From positions 20,044-84,043 of IMG/VR virus record IMGVR_UViG_3300025121_000035: a DNA stretch of 64,000 nt. One strand, given 5' to 3'. Both the position numbers and the translations under genes were made by a program. Under the pieces are notes generated by a model, which worked only from the letters and a program-made list of their open reading frames with translations, ran no database searches and was not told the DNA's origin. This document shows positions 9,128 through 18,153 of the stretch, one piece after another; the first letter of the stretch is position 1; each line of letters starts with the position of its first letter. Source of the DNA: a virus.

Positions 9128-10255
9128 ATGAACTGTAAAATATGTAATAAAAATTGTAATGGTTTAAAAGGGTTATCTATTCATTTAAAAAAGAAACATA
9201 ATTATGATGATATTCACCTTAAAGAATATTATGATAAATATATTAAAAAAGAAAATGAAGGTGAATGTTATTTTTGTAATGATAATGCTATATTTTTTGG
9301 ATTTAGTAAAGGTTATCATAGAATATGTAAATCTGAAAAATGTTTAGGCAAAACAAGAGCAACAGGAACATATGAATTTTTAATGTATAAATATAATTTA
9401 TCAAAAGATGATGCTGTAAAATTGATGAATAAAAGATCAAAAAATAGAGGAATTAAAATAAAAGAATCTTTGAATAAGGAATTAGAAAAAAATTCAAATT
9501 TTTATAAAGAAAAATCACACCAAACAAAAGAATACTGGATTAAAAGAGGATTTAACGAAAAAGATGCCATAAATAAATCAAAAGATATTATGGATATGAT
9601 TCATGAAAAAACTTGGGAAAAAAGAAAAAAACATCCTGAATTATACGACAATGTAAACACCACTCAATTGAAATACTGGATCGATAAAGGGTATAATGAA
9701 AATGAATCTATAGAAAAAAGAAAAGAAAGACAAAGTACATTTACATTAGAAAAATGTATTGAAAAATATGGAGAAATAAATGGACTGAAAAAATGGAACA
9801 ACAGACAAATAAATTGGAAAAAATCTATGAAAAAAAGTCTTATAGAAAACGGAAATTATAAAAAAGATTTTTCAAATGTAGAAAAGGATTTAATTAATAA
9901 TTTATTATTATCATTACCATATATAAATGAAAACAATCATTATTCATATATGAATAAACAATTTTTTATTTATGATAAAAAAGAAAAAAGTTTTAATAGT
10001 TATGATTTTGTTTATAAAAATAAAATCATAGAATTTAATGGTGATTACTGGCATTGTAATCCAAAAATATATAAATCCGATTTTTTAAACTTAAGAAAAC
10101 AAATGTATGCATATGAAATTTGGAATTATGATAAAATTAAAATATATAAAGCAAAAAACGAAGGTTATGAAGTTTTGATAATTTGGGAAAATGAATATAA
10201 ACAAAATAAAGAAAAAGTAATACAACAATGTATAAATTTCTTAAAAAATGATTAA
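9128..10255 (+). CDS. Vsr-like (EDxHD family) homing endonuclease in fractured helicase
   Basis: 375 residues from the ATG at 9128; an upstream TTG in frame at 9089 is less likely. The N-terminus holds a C2H2-like finger (CKICNKNCNGLKGLSIHLKK) and a second Cys cluster; the middle is a basic helical DNA-binding region with several 'W..(R/K)G..E.DA' units. The C-terminal 90 residues carry the Vsr-like nuclease core: YDFVYKNKIIEFNGDYWHCNP and EGYEVLIIWENEYK. This family is known from fractured phage genes, where it sits between split-intein halves. It should cut intein-free helicase genes at the P-loop codon. It lies between helicase halves on the same strand. Confidence 0.85.
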   Translation: MNCKICNKNCNGLKGLSIHLKKKHNYDDIHLKEYYDKYIKKENEGECYFCNDNAIFFGFSKGYHRICKSEKCLGKTRATGTYEFLMYKYNLSKDDAVKLMNKRSKNRGIKIKESLNKELEKNSNFYKEKSHQTKEYWIKRGFNEKDAINKSKDIMDMIHEKTWEKRKKHPELYDNVNTTQLKYWIDKGYNENESIEKRKERQSTFTLEKCIEKYGEINGLKKWNNRQINWKKSMKKSLIENGNYKKDFSNVEKDLINNLLLSLPYINENNHYSYMNKQFFIYDKKEKSFNSYDFVYKNKIIEFNGDYWHCNPKIYKSDFLNLRKQMYAYEIWNYDKIKIYKAKNEGYEVLIIWENEYKQNKEKVIQQCINFLKND

Positions 10256-10262
10256 AAAATAA

Positions 10263-10622
10263 ATGATAAATGAAGATACATATAAAAAATTTATAGAAAC
10301 ATTTAAAGTTGATGATTGGGAAGTAGAAACAGATAATGGATGGTCAGATATAAATGAAATAGGTATGACTATAGAATATGATGAATGGATATTAAAAACA
10401 AAAAATACTGAATTAATAAGCGCAGATAAACATATAGTATTTAAATTTGATTATAGTGAGGTATATGTTAAAGATTTAAAAATTGGTGATGAAATTATTA
10501 CCAAATTTGGTACAGAAGAAGTAATATCTGTTTATAAATCAGATAAAAAATCTAATATGTATGATTTATCATTAAATGATAAAAATCATAGATATTATAC
10601 TAATGATATATTATCACATAAT
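10263..10622 (+). other. Split intein C-fragment in helicase (120 residues)
   Basis: Holds the block B His region, block F and the terminal His-Asn before +1 Ser (codon 10623). With the 35-residue N-fragment it makes a complete mini-intein of about 155 residues. Confidence 0.85.
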
Positions 10623-11351
10623 TCAATGTGGTTACAAAATATAGCTCACCATATTGCAGATGAAGGTTATAATGTTGTATTCGTAACATTAGAAATGGCT
10701 TCTTATAAAGTAATGAAAAGAATGGGATCAATGAGATTAAAAATTGATTCTACACAATATGATGATTTAAGCAAAGATTCTACATTTATTAAAAATAAAA
10801 TTAATGAATTAAAATCTATGTCAACTGGTAATAAATTATTTGATACTGGAAAAACAGGTAAAATATTTGTTAAAAAATATCCTACTAGTGATTGTTCAGT
10901 TACTGATTTAGAAAATTATATTAAAAAGTTCGAGCAAAGTAAAAAACTTAAAATAGATGTTATGATTATAGATTATATAAATATTATGTCTATTGAAAAG
11001 GGATTTAATCTAGATACGATGTTATATCTTAAAGGAAAACATTTAGCAGAAGGTATAAGAAGATTAGGTGATAAATATGATATTTGTATGATTACAGCAA
11101 CACAAACAGATAAATCCGTATGGGGAGCAAATGATATAAATCTTGATGATATACCAGAAAGTAAAGCAATCGCGGAAGCTGCTGATAGTGTGTGGGCTAT
11201 TATTAGAAATCCACAAATGAAAAAAGAAAATATTTATAGATTAAAAATTTTAAAACTAAGAGATGGTGAACATCATGAAGAACAAATAAAATTTGATTTT
11301 AATACTAAATATTTAACTATGGAAAACGATATTTTAGTCGGTACAAAATAA
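10263..11351 (+). CDS. Replicative helicase gp41/DnaB-like, C-intein plus C-terminal half
   Basis: 362 residues. The first 120 are C-intein: block B-like LISADKHIVFKF, then DLKIGDEI, block F MYDLSLNDKNHRYYTNDIL and terminal SHN. Ser121 is the +1 residue and the last residue of Walker A. The extein continues SMWLQNIAHHIADEGYNVVFV with VTLEMA, the Walker B strand IDVMIIDYINIM, and the C-terminal DnaB features ITATQTDKS and AIAEAADSVWAI. Residues required for the ATPase core are all present across the two halves. The C-intein is about 120 residues, unlike the 35-45 residues of usual split inteins. It starts 8 bp after the endonuclease gene. Confidence 0.88.
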   Translation: MINEDTYKKFIETFKVDDWEVETDNGWSDINEIGMTIEYDEWILKTKNTELISADKHIVFKFDYSEVYVKDLKIGDEIITKFGTEEVISVYKSDKKSNMYDLSLNDKNHRYYTNDILSHNSMWLQNIAHHIADEGYNVVFVTLEMASYKVMKRMGSMRLKIDSTQYDDLSKDSTFIKNKINELKSMSTGNKLFDTGKTGKIFVKKYPTSDCSVTDLENYIKKFEQSKKLKIDVMIIDYINIMSIEKGFNLDTMLYLKGKHLAEGIRRLGDKYDICMITATQTDKSVWGANDINLDDIPESKAIAEAADSVWAIIRNPQMKKENIYRLKILKLRDGEHHEEQIKFDFNTKYLTMENDILVGTK

Positions 11352-11362
11352 TAATTATAAAT

Positions 11363-12079
11363 ATGTCAAAACCAAAAGATGATAATTACATAAATTTTGA
11401 TGATGAAGAAGATGAAAAAGATTTAATAAAAAATATTATTAATGATAATGATGATATTGAAGATGATGATGATAATATTGATATTATTATAGATTTAGAT
11501 GATGATATTATAGAATTAGAAGAAGATTTTATAAATTCAGATGATGTTGAAGATATAGGTGATGGTGATAGTGATAAATTTGACTTAATGTACAGATTTA
11601 ATACTAATAAACATAAACAAGAAGGTAAACATCGATTACAAAGAGATACTATATTTAAAGGAAAATTAGATAAAAAAGATGAAAATTCAGATATTAATAA
11701 TACATATCAAGATACTTCCAATGAATATGGAGATATAGTTAATTTTCTTAATGATTATGATGATGCTGATGATCATTTAAATCAAAATAATTTAACTAAA
11801 GATGTTTATGATATATTAAAAACAAAAACAGATTTAGATTTCAAACAAAATAGAAGAAAACCTAATAAAGAAACTTTTAATGAATATTATAGTTTATTAT
11901 TAAAAGAATTAGGTTTCAGATATACAAGATCTGAAATATTTGTAGAATTATCCTATTATTTTACAGATAACATTTTTAATATGTTTAAATTATTAGATAA
12001 AAAACCAGCTACAATAATAATTAAAGAATTATTACAAAAAGGATACTTAAAAAATTTAGATGGAATAAATTTTTTATAA
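11363..12079 (+). CDS. Acidic protein of unknown function between helicase and nrdJ
   Basis: 238 residues. The first 75 are almost entirely Asp, Glu, Asn and Ile (DDIEDDDDNIDIIIDLDDD), so probably disordered; the C-terminal 90 residues (FNEYYSLLLKELGFRYTRSEIFVELSYYF) look folded and helical, ending IIIKELLQKGYLKNLDGINFL. I do not recognise a family. Position between the helicase C-half (11 bp gap) and nrdJ (18 bp gap) suggests a replication-related role, for example a helicase partner or an acidic DNA mimic, but this is speculation. Confidence 0.6.
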   Translation: MSKPKDDNYINFDDEEDEKDLIKNIINDNDDIEDDDDNIDIIIDLDDDIIELEEDFINSDDVEDIGDGDSDKFDLMYRFNTNKHKQEGKHRLQRDTIFKGKLDKKDENSDINNTYQDTSNEYGDIVNFLNDYDDADDHLNQNNLTKDVYDILKTKTDLDFKQNRRKPNKETFNEYYSLLLKELGFRYTRSEIFVELSYYFTDNIFNMFKLLDKKPATIIIKELLQKGYLKNLDGINFL

Positions 12080-12097
12080 AAAAATTAAAATTATAAC

Positions 12098-12955
12098 ATG
12101 AATAAATACAATAGAAAAGAGGTAGAAATAGAAGCTCTTAAATATTTTAATGATGATTCATTAGCAAAAGATGTATGGATTAATAAATATGCATTAAAAG
12201 ATTCAATTGGTAATATATATGAATTAACACCAATTGATATGCATAAAAGATTAGCTAAAGAACTTAATAGAATAGAAGAAAAATATCCTAATCCTTTATC
12301 AGAAGAAAAAATCTTTAATCTTATTAAAGATTTTAAATATATTGTACCACAAGGTGGACCAATGTCAGGCATTGGTAATAATTTACAAACTGTATCTTTA
12401 TCTAATTGTTTTGTGATTGGTAATACATCTGATAGTTATGGAGGTATTACTATGACAGATCAACAACAAGTTCAATTAATGAAACGTAGAGGTGGTGTAG
12501 GTCATGATTTATCACATATAAGACCAAAAGGAAGTCCTGTTAAAAACAGTGCTTTAACATCTACTGGTGTAGTTCCATTTATGGAAAGATTTTCTAATTC
12601 TACTAAAGAAGTAGCACAAGATGGAAGAAGAGGTGCCTTAATGTTAAGTTGTTTTGCGCCAGATACTTATGTATTGGTAGATTATGGTTGGGATCAAATT
12701 ATCAATGTTATCCAAAAAATTAAAAATGGTGAAACAATTAAAGCTTGGACACACAATGGATTTGAAAACATCACAGATATACAAGAATTTAAAAATAGAG
12801 ATATTTATGAAATTGAAACAGAAAATGGTAAAAAAATTAAAGTTACACCAGATCATAAATTTATGGTAAGAAATATAATTACAGGTGAAGAATATTTAAA
12901 AGCCATAATTGATGTAGATGTAATAAATGAAGAATTGATTTTTTATTTAGATTAA
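12098..12955 (+). CDS. nrdJ: Class II ribonucleotide reductase NrdJ, N-terminal part with N-intein
   Basis: 285 residues. Residues 1-184 are the start of an adenosylcobalamin-dependent reductase (KEVEIEALKYFNDDSLAKDVW, TPIDMHKRLAKE, LSNCFVIGN, MKRRGGVGHDLSHIRPKGS), ending DGRRGALMLS. Residue 185 is Cys1 of an intein whose N-fragment of 101 residues has block A (CFAPDTYVLV) and block B (KVTPDHKFMV). The protein converts ribonucleotides to deoxyribonucleotides. The break after the intein N-fragment is at the usual endonuclease position. The next parts are at 13006 (endonuclease) and 13998 (C-part). Class II is chosen because of the C-terminal zinc-ribbon motif in the C-part and absence of a nrdB neighbour. 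Confidence 0.88.
   Translation: MNKYNRKEVEIEALKYFNDDSLAKDVWINKYALKDSIGNIYELTPIDMHKRLAKELNRIEEKYPNPLSEEKIFNLIKDFKYIVPQGGPMSGIGNNLQTVSLSNCFVIGNTSDSYGGITMTDQQQVQLMKRRGGVGHDLSHIRPKGSPVKNSALTSTGVVPFMERFSNSTKEVAQDGRRGALMLSCFAPDTYVLVDYGWDQIINVIQKIKNGETIKAWTHNGFENITDIQEFKNRDIYEIETENGKKIKVTPDHKFMVRNIITGEEYLKAIIDVDVINEELIFYLD
12650..12952 (+). other. Split intein N-fragment in NrdJ (101 residues)
   Basis: Starts at Cys1 after ALMLS and includes block A and the block B TPDHKF signature. Together with the 39-residue C-fragment at 13998-14114 it forms a conventional split mini-intein of about 140 residues. Confidence 0.87.
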
Positions 12956-12963
12956 GAAAAAAC

Positions 12964-13001
12964 AGAGTGTTTTATATTTATATATAACAATAAAACACTC
13001 T
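12964..13001. promoter_or_regulatory. 12-bp stem hairpin before NrdJ-associated endonuclease
   Basis: AGAGTGTTTTAT and ATAAAACACTCT form a perfect stem with a 14-nt loop. It lies 8 bp after the N-half stop and ends 4 bp before the endonuclease ATG, so it can hide the endonuclease start or serve as a transcription brake. T4 homing endonuclease genes carry comparable hairpins. Confidence 0.7.
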
Positions 13002-13005
13002 AAAA

Positions 13006-13989
13006 ATGAAAATTAAATTATTGAAAATTAAAGAAAATGAAAAAATAGTTTTATATAAAATAAATCAAGATACTTTTACAATAAATGAAAAAACGTTTAA
13101 ATGTAAAAAAAATACGTCAAATTTAAGTTGTTATTTAAATTCTATAAATTATAGTTTAATTGATTTATTAAATGTTTCAATAGAAAATAATAAATGTTTA
13201 AATTGTAATAATATAATTGACAATAATAGATTTGAAAGAAATACTTTTTTTACTTATAAATTTTGTTCAAAATGTAATAACCATAACATTTTGAAAAAAT
13301 ATAAAAAAACTAAATGTATTATATGTGATAAAATAATTTTTTATAAAGATATTATATATTCAACTTGTGGTAATGACAATTGTTTACAAACTCATAGAAA
13401 TAATATAAATAATAACATTAAAAAAACACATTGGACTAAAAAGGAAAATGTACAAGATATTTATTTTAAAAGAAGTAATAAAAGATTAGATAATGATAAA
13501 AAATTAAATAGAAAATATACAGCTTGGAATAAGGGAAAAATTGGAATATATTCTAAAGAAACAATAGAAAAAATCAGAAATGCTACTATAAAACAAATGA
13601 AAGAAGGAAGAATTAAAAAAACTAAACAAGAAAAAGTATTTGAACAATTTTTAATTCATAATAATATAAAATATATTTATTCATTCATCTATAAAAAAAG
13701 ACAATTTGATTTCTTTTTAAAAGATTATAATTTAATAATAGAATTACAAGGAGATTATTGGCACGCAAATCCTAATTTTTGGGATGTTAATGATGATGAT
13801 GATACAAAGAAAAAATTATACGAAACACAAAAAATGAAAATAAAAGATGATATTATTAAAAAAGAATTAATAAACAAATCTAAATATAGTTTTATTGAAT
13901 TTTGGGAGTATGATATTTATAATAATTTTATAAGTGTTATACAAACTTTAACTAATAATTTTAATATAAAATTAAAAAATAATAATTAA
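13006..13989 (+). CDS. Vsr-like homing endonuclease in fractured nrdJ
   Basis: 327 residues. Several Cys pairs (CLNCNN, CSKCNN, CIICDK) give N-terminal zinc-binding modules, then a basic helical region (TAWNKGKIGIYSKETIEKIR, a NUMOD3-like piece). The C-terminal nuclease core is FDFFLKDYNLIIELQGDYWH and FIEFWEYDI, the same Vsr-like pattern as the helicase-linked enzyme. The two endonucleases are clearly members of one family but differ in the finger regions, as expected for different targets. It lies between the nrdJ halves on the coding strand, 8 bp before the C-part. Confidence 0.85.
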   Translation: MKIKLLKIKENEKIVLYKINQDTFTINEKTFKCKKNTSNLSCYLNSINYSLIDLLNVSIENNKCLNCNNIIDNNRFERNTFFTYKFCSKCNNHNILKKYKKTKCIICDKIIFYKDIIYSTCGNDNCLQTHRNNINNNIKKTHWTKKENVQDIYFKRSNKRLDNDKKLNRKYTAWNKGKIGIYSKETIEKIRNATIKQMKEGRIKKTKQEKVFEQFLIHNNIKYIYSFIYKKRQFDFFLKDYNLIIELQGDYWHANPNFWDVNDDDDTKKKLYETQKMKIKDDIIKKELINKSKYSFIEFWEYDIYNNFISVIQTLTNNFNIKLKNNN

Positions 13990-13997
13990 AAAATAAT

Positions 13998-16900
13998 ATG
14001 AAAAAAACATATAGTAAAATACTAAAAATTAATAAAAAAGGTAAGGGTAATGTATATGATTTTACAGTTCAAAATACACATAGAATTCTAGCTAATAATT
14101 TTTATACATCTAATTGTAGTATTAATCATCCTGATGCAGAAGATTTTATAGATGCTAAATTAGTAGCTGGTAAAGTAACAGGTGCTAATGTATCTGTTAA
14201 ATTAACTGATGAATTTATGAAAGCTGTAAAATCAGATTCAGATTATTATCAAACTTTTCCTATTAATTATGACATATCATCTTATACTGATAGATCTAAT
14301 CTTAAATATGGAGTTATAGAGGAACATAGTTTTCATAATATTGTAAATGATACTTTTGAAAAAGTTCAAGTTAAAAAAATCAAAGCTAAAGATTTATGGG
14401 AAAAAATTATTCATAATGCTTGGAAATCTGCTGAACCTGGTTTAATGTTTTGGGACACTATTGAAAGAGAAGCAATACCAGATTGTTATAAAGAGTTTGG
14501 TTTTAAGACAGTTAGCACAAATCCGTGCATTGTAGGAGATACATTAATTGCAGTTGCTGATGGTCGAAATTATGTATCAATAAAACAATTAGCAGAAGAA
14601 AATAAAGATATTCCAGTATATTCATCAGATGATAATGGCAATCTTGTTATTAAAACTATGAGAAATCCACGAATAACTGGATATAATAAACAAATTTATA
14701 AAATTACAATAGAAGGTGGTCATACAATAAGAGTAACAGATAATCATAAATTTATACTTAAAAGTGGTATTGATAAAGAAGCAAAAGATTTAAAATATGG
14801 TGATAGTTTACAAATATTAAATAAAGTTAATTATTTTGCTAAAAATAATTCAAATTCTTATTATTCACTATCATCTAATGGTAAAGGCTATAAGGAACAT
14901 CATCATATAGCTGAATATAATATTGGTCGTAAATTATTTGAAAATGAAGTTGTTCATCATATAGATTATATTGGTAAAAATAATAACCCAAATAATTTAG
15001 AAGTGATGACTAAAAAAGAACATGATACGTTACATATTAAAGATATGTTAAGTGATAAAAACCCATATCATAAAATGACTGATGATTGGAAATTTAATTT
15101 TGCATCACATCCTGGCGAAACAAATCCTAATTTCAGTGGATTATCAAATAATGATATTAAAAACCATGCAATTTTACTAACAAAAAAATTAAATAGAAGA
15201 TTTAGTAAAAAAGATTGGATTGATTATGCAAAAGAAAATAATTTACCACAATATTTTAGTTCATTTAGGTTATTTGATACAATTATATCATTATCTAAAT
15301 TAGTTGCTAGTGAACTTGATATTAAATTTATACATGATGATCCTAGATTAGTTAAATCTTATAATAATGCTTTAGATAATGGTTATAATGCTGAAATCAA
15401 AGATAATATGGTTATTGTTGAAAAAATATGTGAAAATTGTGAAGAATCATTTTGGGTAGATTACCAAAAAAGAGAAATATCATTTTGTTCACATAAATGT
15501 GCATTAAAATATATTAATAACAATAAAGAAATAGATATTAAAAGATCAAATTCATTAAATAATACTTATAATAAAAAAGGAGAAATAACTAAAGAAACAC
15601 AATTAAAAATTTATTCTGATTTAAAATTCGAATTAGGTAGAACACCTTTATTAAAAGAATGGGAAAATGAATGTAAAAATAATAATGTTCCTTTTAGACT
15701 AAAAACAAAATATGGGTTTAATTCATTTAAAAAAATAAAAGAATCTTCTGATTTTTATAACCATAAAGTAATATCTATTGAATTAGATGGTTTTGAAGAT
15801 GTTTATAACGGGACTGTTGATGATACACATAAATTTTATGCTGGTGGATTTGAAGAAAAAACAAAATCAGGTAAGTCGAAGACAATCAGTGTGTTACAAG
15901 AAAATTGCGGAGAGATTCCGTTAAATCCATATGATTCTTGCCGACTATTAGCTATAAATTTATATTCATATGTTGATAATCCTTTTACAAAAGATGCTAA
16001 ATTTAATTTTAAATTATTTAAAGAACATACTCAATATGCACAAAGATTTATGGATGATATTGTTGATTTAGAAATTGAAAAAATTGATGAAATTTTGAAA
16101 AAAATTGATGCAGATCCTGAACCTGAAGAAATGAAAATTGTTGAAAGAAATCTATGGATAAAAATTAAAGAAAAAGCTATTCAAGGTAGACGAACTGGAT
16201 TAGGTATTACTTCTGAGGGCGATATGTTAGCTGCACTTGGTATTATTTATGGAACACCTGAAGCAACTGAATTTGCAGAAAAAATTCATAAAACATTAAC
16301 AATAGAGGCCTATAAATCTACTATTATTATGGCAGAAGAAAGAGGTGCTTTTTTAGTATGGGATTTTGAAAAAGAATATAATAATCCATTTATTCAAAGA
16401 ATTATGGGTGAATTAGATGAAGATTTTTTACATCGTTATAAAATAAAAGGTAGAAGAAATATAGCATTATTAACTATTGCTCCTACAGGTTCTGTATCCA
16501 TAATGACACAAACTACTTCTGGTATTGAACCAGTATATTTAGTTTCTTATAAAAGAAAAAGAAAAATTAATCCTAATGATAAAAATGCAAGTATTGATTA
16601 TACTGATAGTGAAGGAATAGCTTGGGAAAGATATAATGTATTTCATCCTAAATTTAAAATTTGGGCTGATATTAATGGTTATGATTCAACTAAATTAGAA
16701 AAATTAACATCTGAAGAATTAGATGTAATAATTAAAAAATCACCTTACTATAAAGCTACATCTAATGACGTTGATTGGGTCGAAAAAGTTAAAATGCAAG
16801 GTGCTATTCAAAAATGGGTTGATCATTCAATATCTGTAACAGTTAATTTACCAAATGATGTTACTGAAGATATAGTATCAAAAGTATATCAAACTGGTTG

Positions 16901-17552
16901 GGAATATGGATGTAAAGGTATTACAGTATATCGTGATGGTTCTAGAGATGGTGTTTTAGAAACTAATAAACCTGAACAAAAAGTTAATATTTTTAGAGAA
17001 ATTAATGCACCACGTAGACCTAAAAATCTTAAATGTGAAGTTATAAGATTTAATAATAAAGGTGAAAAATGGATTGGTTTTTTAGGTCTTTTAGAAAATA
17101 AACCTTATGAAGTTTTCAGTGGATTATTAGAAGCTGTTAATATACCTAATTATGTAGATTATGGTGAAATAGTTAAAATAAAAAAAGAAGAAGGTGAAAT
17201 AAATTCTAGATATGATTTTAAATATATTGATAAAGATGGTTATACTCAAACATTTAATGGATTATCTAGAGCATTTAATCGTGAATATTGGAATGTTGGT
17301 CGTATGATAAGTGGAATTTTAAGACACGGTATGCCTTTACCTAATGTTATGAGAATTATTGACAAATTAGATTTTGGAGAAAATTCAAATGATATAACTT
17401 CATGGAAAGCTGGTATTAAGAGAATGTTAAAAAAATACATTAAAGATGGAACTTCTGTTCATGGTTCTAAATGTCCTCAATGTGGAAATACAGAATTGAT
17501 GTTTAAGGAAGGGTGTGTTAGCTGCGAATGTGGTTGGAGTAAATGTGATTAA
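13998..17552 (+). CDS. nrdJ: NrdJ C-part: C-intein, extein, contiguous HNH intein, extein
   Basis: 1184 residues. Residues 1-39 are the C-fragment of the split intein (VYDFTVQNTHRILANNF, YTSN), then extein from CSINHPDAEDFID to STNP at 176. A second intein of 460 residues begins at Cys177 and ends at VLQEN before CGEIPLNPYDSC, so it sits exactly before the catalytic Cys of the TNPCGE motif. It has block B (TDNHKF), an HNH region (EHHHIAEYN, NEVVHHIDYIGKNNNPNNLE) and block F. The extein ends CPQCGNTELMFKEGCVSC and CGWSKCD, the zinc-ribbon tail typical of NrdJ. After both splicing events the enzyme would have about 869 residues. Thioredoxin at 21167 may reduce it. Confidence 0.9.
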   Translation: MKKTYSKILKINKKGKGNVYDFTVQNTHRILANNFYTSNCSINHPDAEDFIDAKLVAGKVTGANVSVKLTDEFMKAVKSDSDYYQTFPINYDISSYTDRSNLKYGVIEEHSFHNIVNDTFEKVQVKKIKAKDLWEKIIHNAWKSAEPGLMFWDTIEREAIPDCYKEFGFKTVSTNPCIVGDTLIAVADGRNYVSIKQLAEENKDIPVYSSDDNGNLVIKTMRNPRITGYNKQIYKITIEGGHTIRVTDNHKFILKSGIDKEAKDLKYGDSLQILNKVNYFAKNNSNSYYSLSSNGKGYKEHHHIAEYNIGRKLFENEVVHHIDYIGKNNNPNNLEVMTKKEHDTLHIKDMLSDKNPYHKMTDDWKFNFASHPGETNPNFSGLSNNDIKNHAILLTKKLNRRFSKKDWIDYAKENNLPQYFSSFRLFDTIISLSKLVASELDIKFIHDDPRLVKSYNNALDNGYNAEIKDNMVIVEKICENCEESFWVDYQKREISFCSHKCALKYINNNKEIDIKRSNSLNNTYNKKGEITKETQLKIYSDLKFELGRTPLLKEWENECKNNNVPFRLKTKYGFNSFKKIKESSDFYNHKVISIELDGFEDVYNGTVDDTHKFYAGGFEEKTKSGKSKTISVLQENCGEIPLNPYDSCRLLAINLYSYVDNPFTKDAKFNFKLFKEHTQYAQRFMDDIVDLEIEKIDEILKKIDADPEPEEMKIVERNLWIKIKEKAIQGRRTGLGITSEGDMLAALGIIYGTPEATEFAEKIHKTLTIEAYKSTIIMAEERGAFLVWDFEKEYNNPFIQRIMGELDEDFLHRYKIKGRRNIALLTIAPTGSVSIMTQTTSGIEPVYLVSYKRKRKINPNDKNASIDYTDSEGIAWERYNVFHPKFKIWADINGYDSTKLEKLTSEELDVIIKKSPYYKATSNDVDWVEKVKMQGAIQKWVDHSISVTVNLPNDVTEDIVSKVYQTGWEYGCKGITVYRDGSRDGVLETNKPEQKVNIFREINAPRRPKNLKCEVIRFNNKGEKWIGFLGLLENKPYEVFSGLLEAVNIPNYVDYGEIVKIKKEEGEINSRYDFKYIDKDGYTQTFNGLSRAFNREYWNVGRMISGILRHGMPLPNVMRIIDKLDFGENSNDITSWKAGIKRMLKKYIKDGTSVHGSKCPQCGNTELMFKEGCVSCECGWSKCD
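14526..15905 (+). other. Contiguous HNH-type intein at NrdJ catalytic Cys (460 residues)
   Basis: Cys1 at codon 14526, C-terminal Gln-Glu-Asn at 15903-15905, +1 Cys is the reductase active-site Cys. Block A (CIVGDTLIAV), block B (RVTDNHKFIL), an inserted HNH endonuclease, a Cys-rich piece (CENCEESFWV, CSHKCALKY) and block F (DVYNGTVDDTHKFYAGG) are all present, so splicing and homing both look possible. The penultimate residue is Glu instead of His. Confidence 0.88.
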
Positions 17553-17574
17553 TTTGATTTTAATAATTATTTTT

Positions 17575-17608
17575 AAGGTCTATTGAATAATTTTCAATAG
17601 ACTTTTTT
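17575..17608 (+). terminator. Intrinsic terminator after nrdJ
   Basis: GTCTATTGAA and TTCAATAGAC form a 10-bp stem with a 4-nt loop followed by six T. It ends the replication and nucleotide operon. Confidence 0.85.
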
Positions 17609-17621
17609 ATATATATGTAAT

Positions 17622-18110
17622 ATGAAAACATTTAAACAATATAACGAGTCAATAAAAGATTTACTTCAACCGAAATCTAATGATGAAATAATTAAAGCAT
17701 TAGAAGGTTTATCTGATTCAGATAAGATAAAACAAATAATTATAAATCAATTAGATTATGATTTATTACCAGAAAATTTAGTTGTTGATGGTGATTTATT
17801 TTGTAATAATAAAAGATTAACTAGTTTACCTGATAATTTAGTTGTTAATGGTTATTTAAATTGTAGTTTTAATGAATTAACTATTTTACCAAAAAATTTA
17901 ACTGTTAATGGTGATTTAGATTGTAGATATAATAAGTTAACTAGTTTGCCTGAAAATTTAGTTGTTGATGGTTATTTAAATTGTAGAAATAATCAATTAA
18001 CTAGTTTGCCTGAAAATTTAGTTGTTGATGGTTATTTAGATTGTAGAAATAATCCTTTACTAGAAGATATTAAAAAACCAAAAGGTGTAACAGGATACTT
18101 TTATAATTAA
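17622..18110 (+). CDS. Leucine-rich-repeat protein with MKTFKQYNES leader
   Basis: 162 residues. It opens with MKTFKQYNES, then the module IKDLLQPKSNDEIIKALEGL, and then about five 20-22-residue repeats of type LTSLPENLVVDGYLNCRNNQ. The repeats form a small LRR-like solenoid. The leader resembles the capsid-targeting sequence of T4 internal proteins (MKTYQEFIAE), which is cut after the Glu by the prohead protease. First of a paralogous row with the genes at 18154, 18644, 21652, 22410 and 24739. Ends in KPKGVTGYFYN, a tail also shared by paralogs. Packaging and injection into the host is inference. Confidence 0.75.
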   Translation: MKTFKQYNESIKDLLQPKSNDEIIKALEGLSDSDKIKQIIINQLDYDLLPENLVVDGDLFCNNKRLTSLPDNLVVNGYLNCSFNELTILPKNLTVNGDLDCRYNKLTSLPENLVVDGYLNCRNNQLTSLPENLVVDGYLDCRNNPLLEDIKKPKGVTGYFYN

Positions 18111-18118
18111 TTTTTGAA

Positions 18119-18130
18119 TTTAATATATAC
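18119..18130 (+). promoter_or_regulatory. TTTAATATATAC motif, candidate promoter element
   Basis: Lies 23 bp before the ATG of the paralog at 18154. The same 12-mer stands at the same distance before 18644, and close variants stand before several other genes on both strands. Confidence 0.45.
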
Positions 18131-18153
18131 ATATGTTAAAACAAGAACTAAAT

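Noticed and set aside
12091-12372. Minus-strand ORF of 93 residues opposite nrdJ start
   Set aside because: Antisense to clear NrdJ coding sequence with conserved motifs.
12098-17552. Class I reductase NrdA
   Set aside because: The C-terminal CPQCG...GCVSCECGWSKC zinc ribbon and N-terminal pattern fit class II NrdJ, and no nrdB is present.
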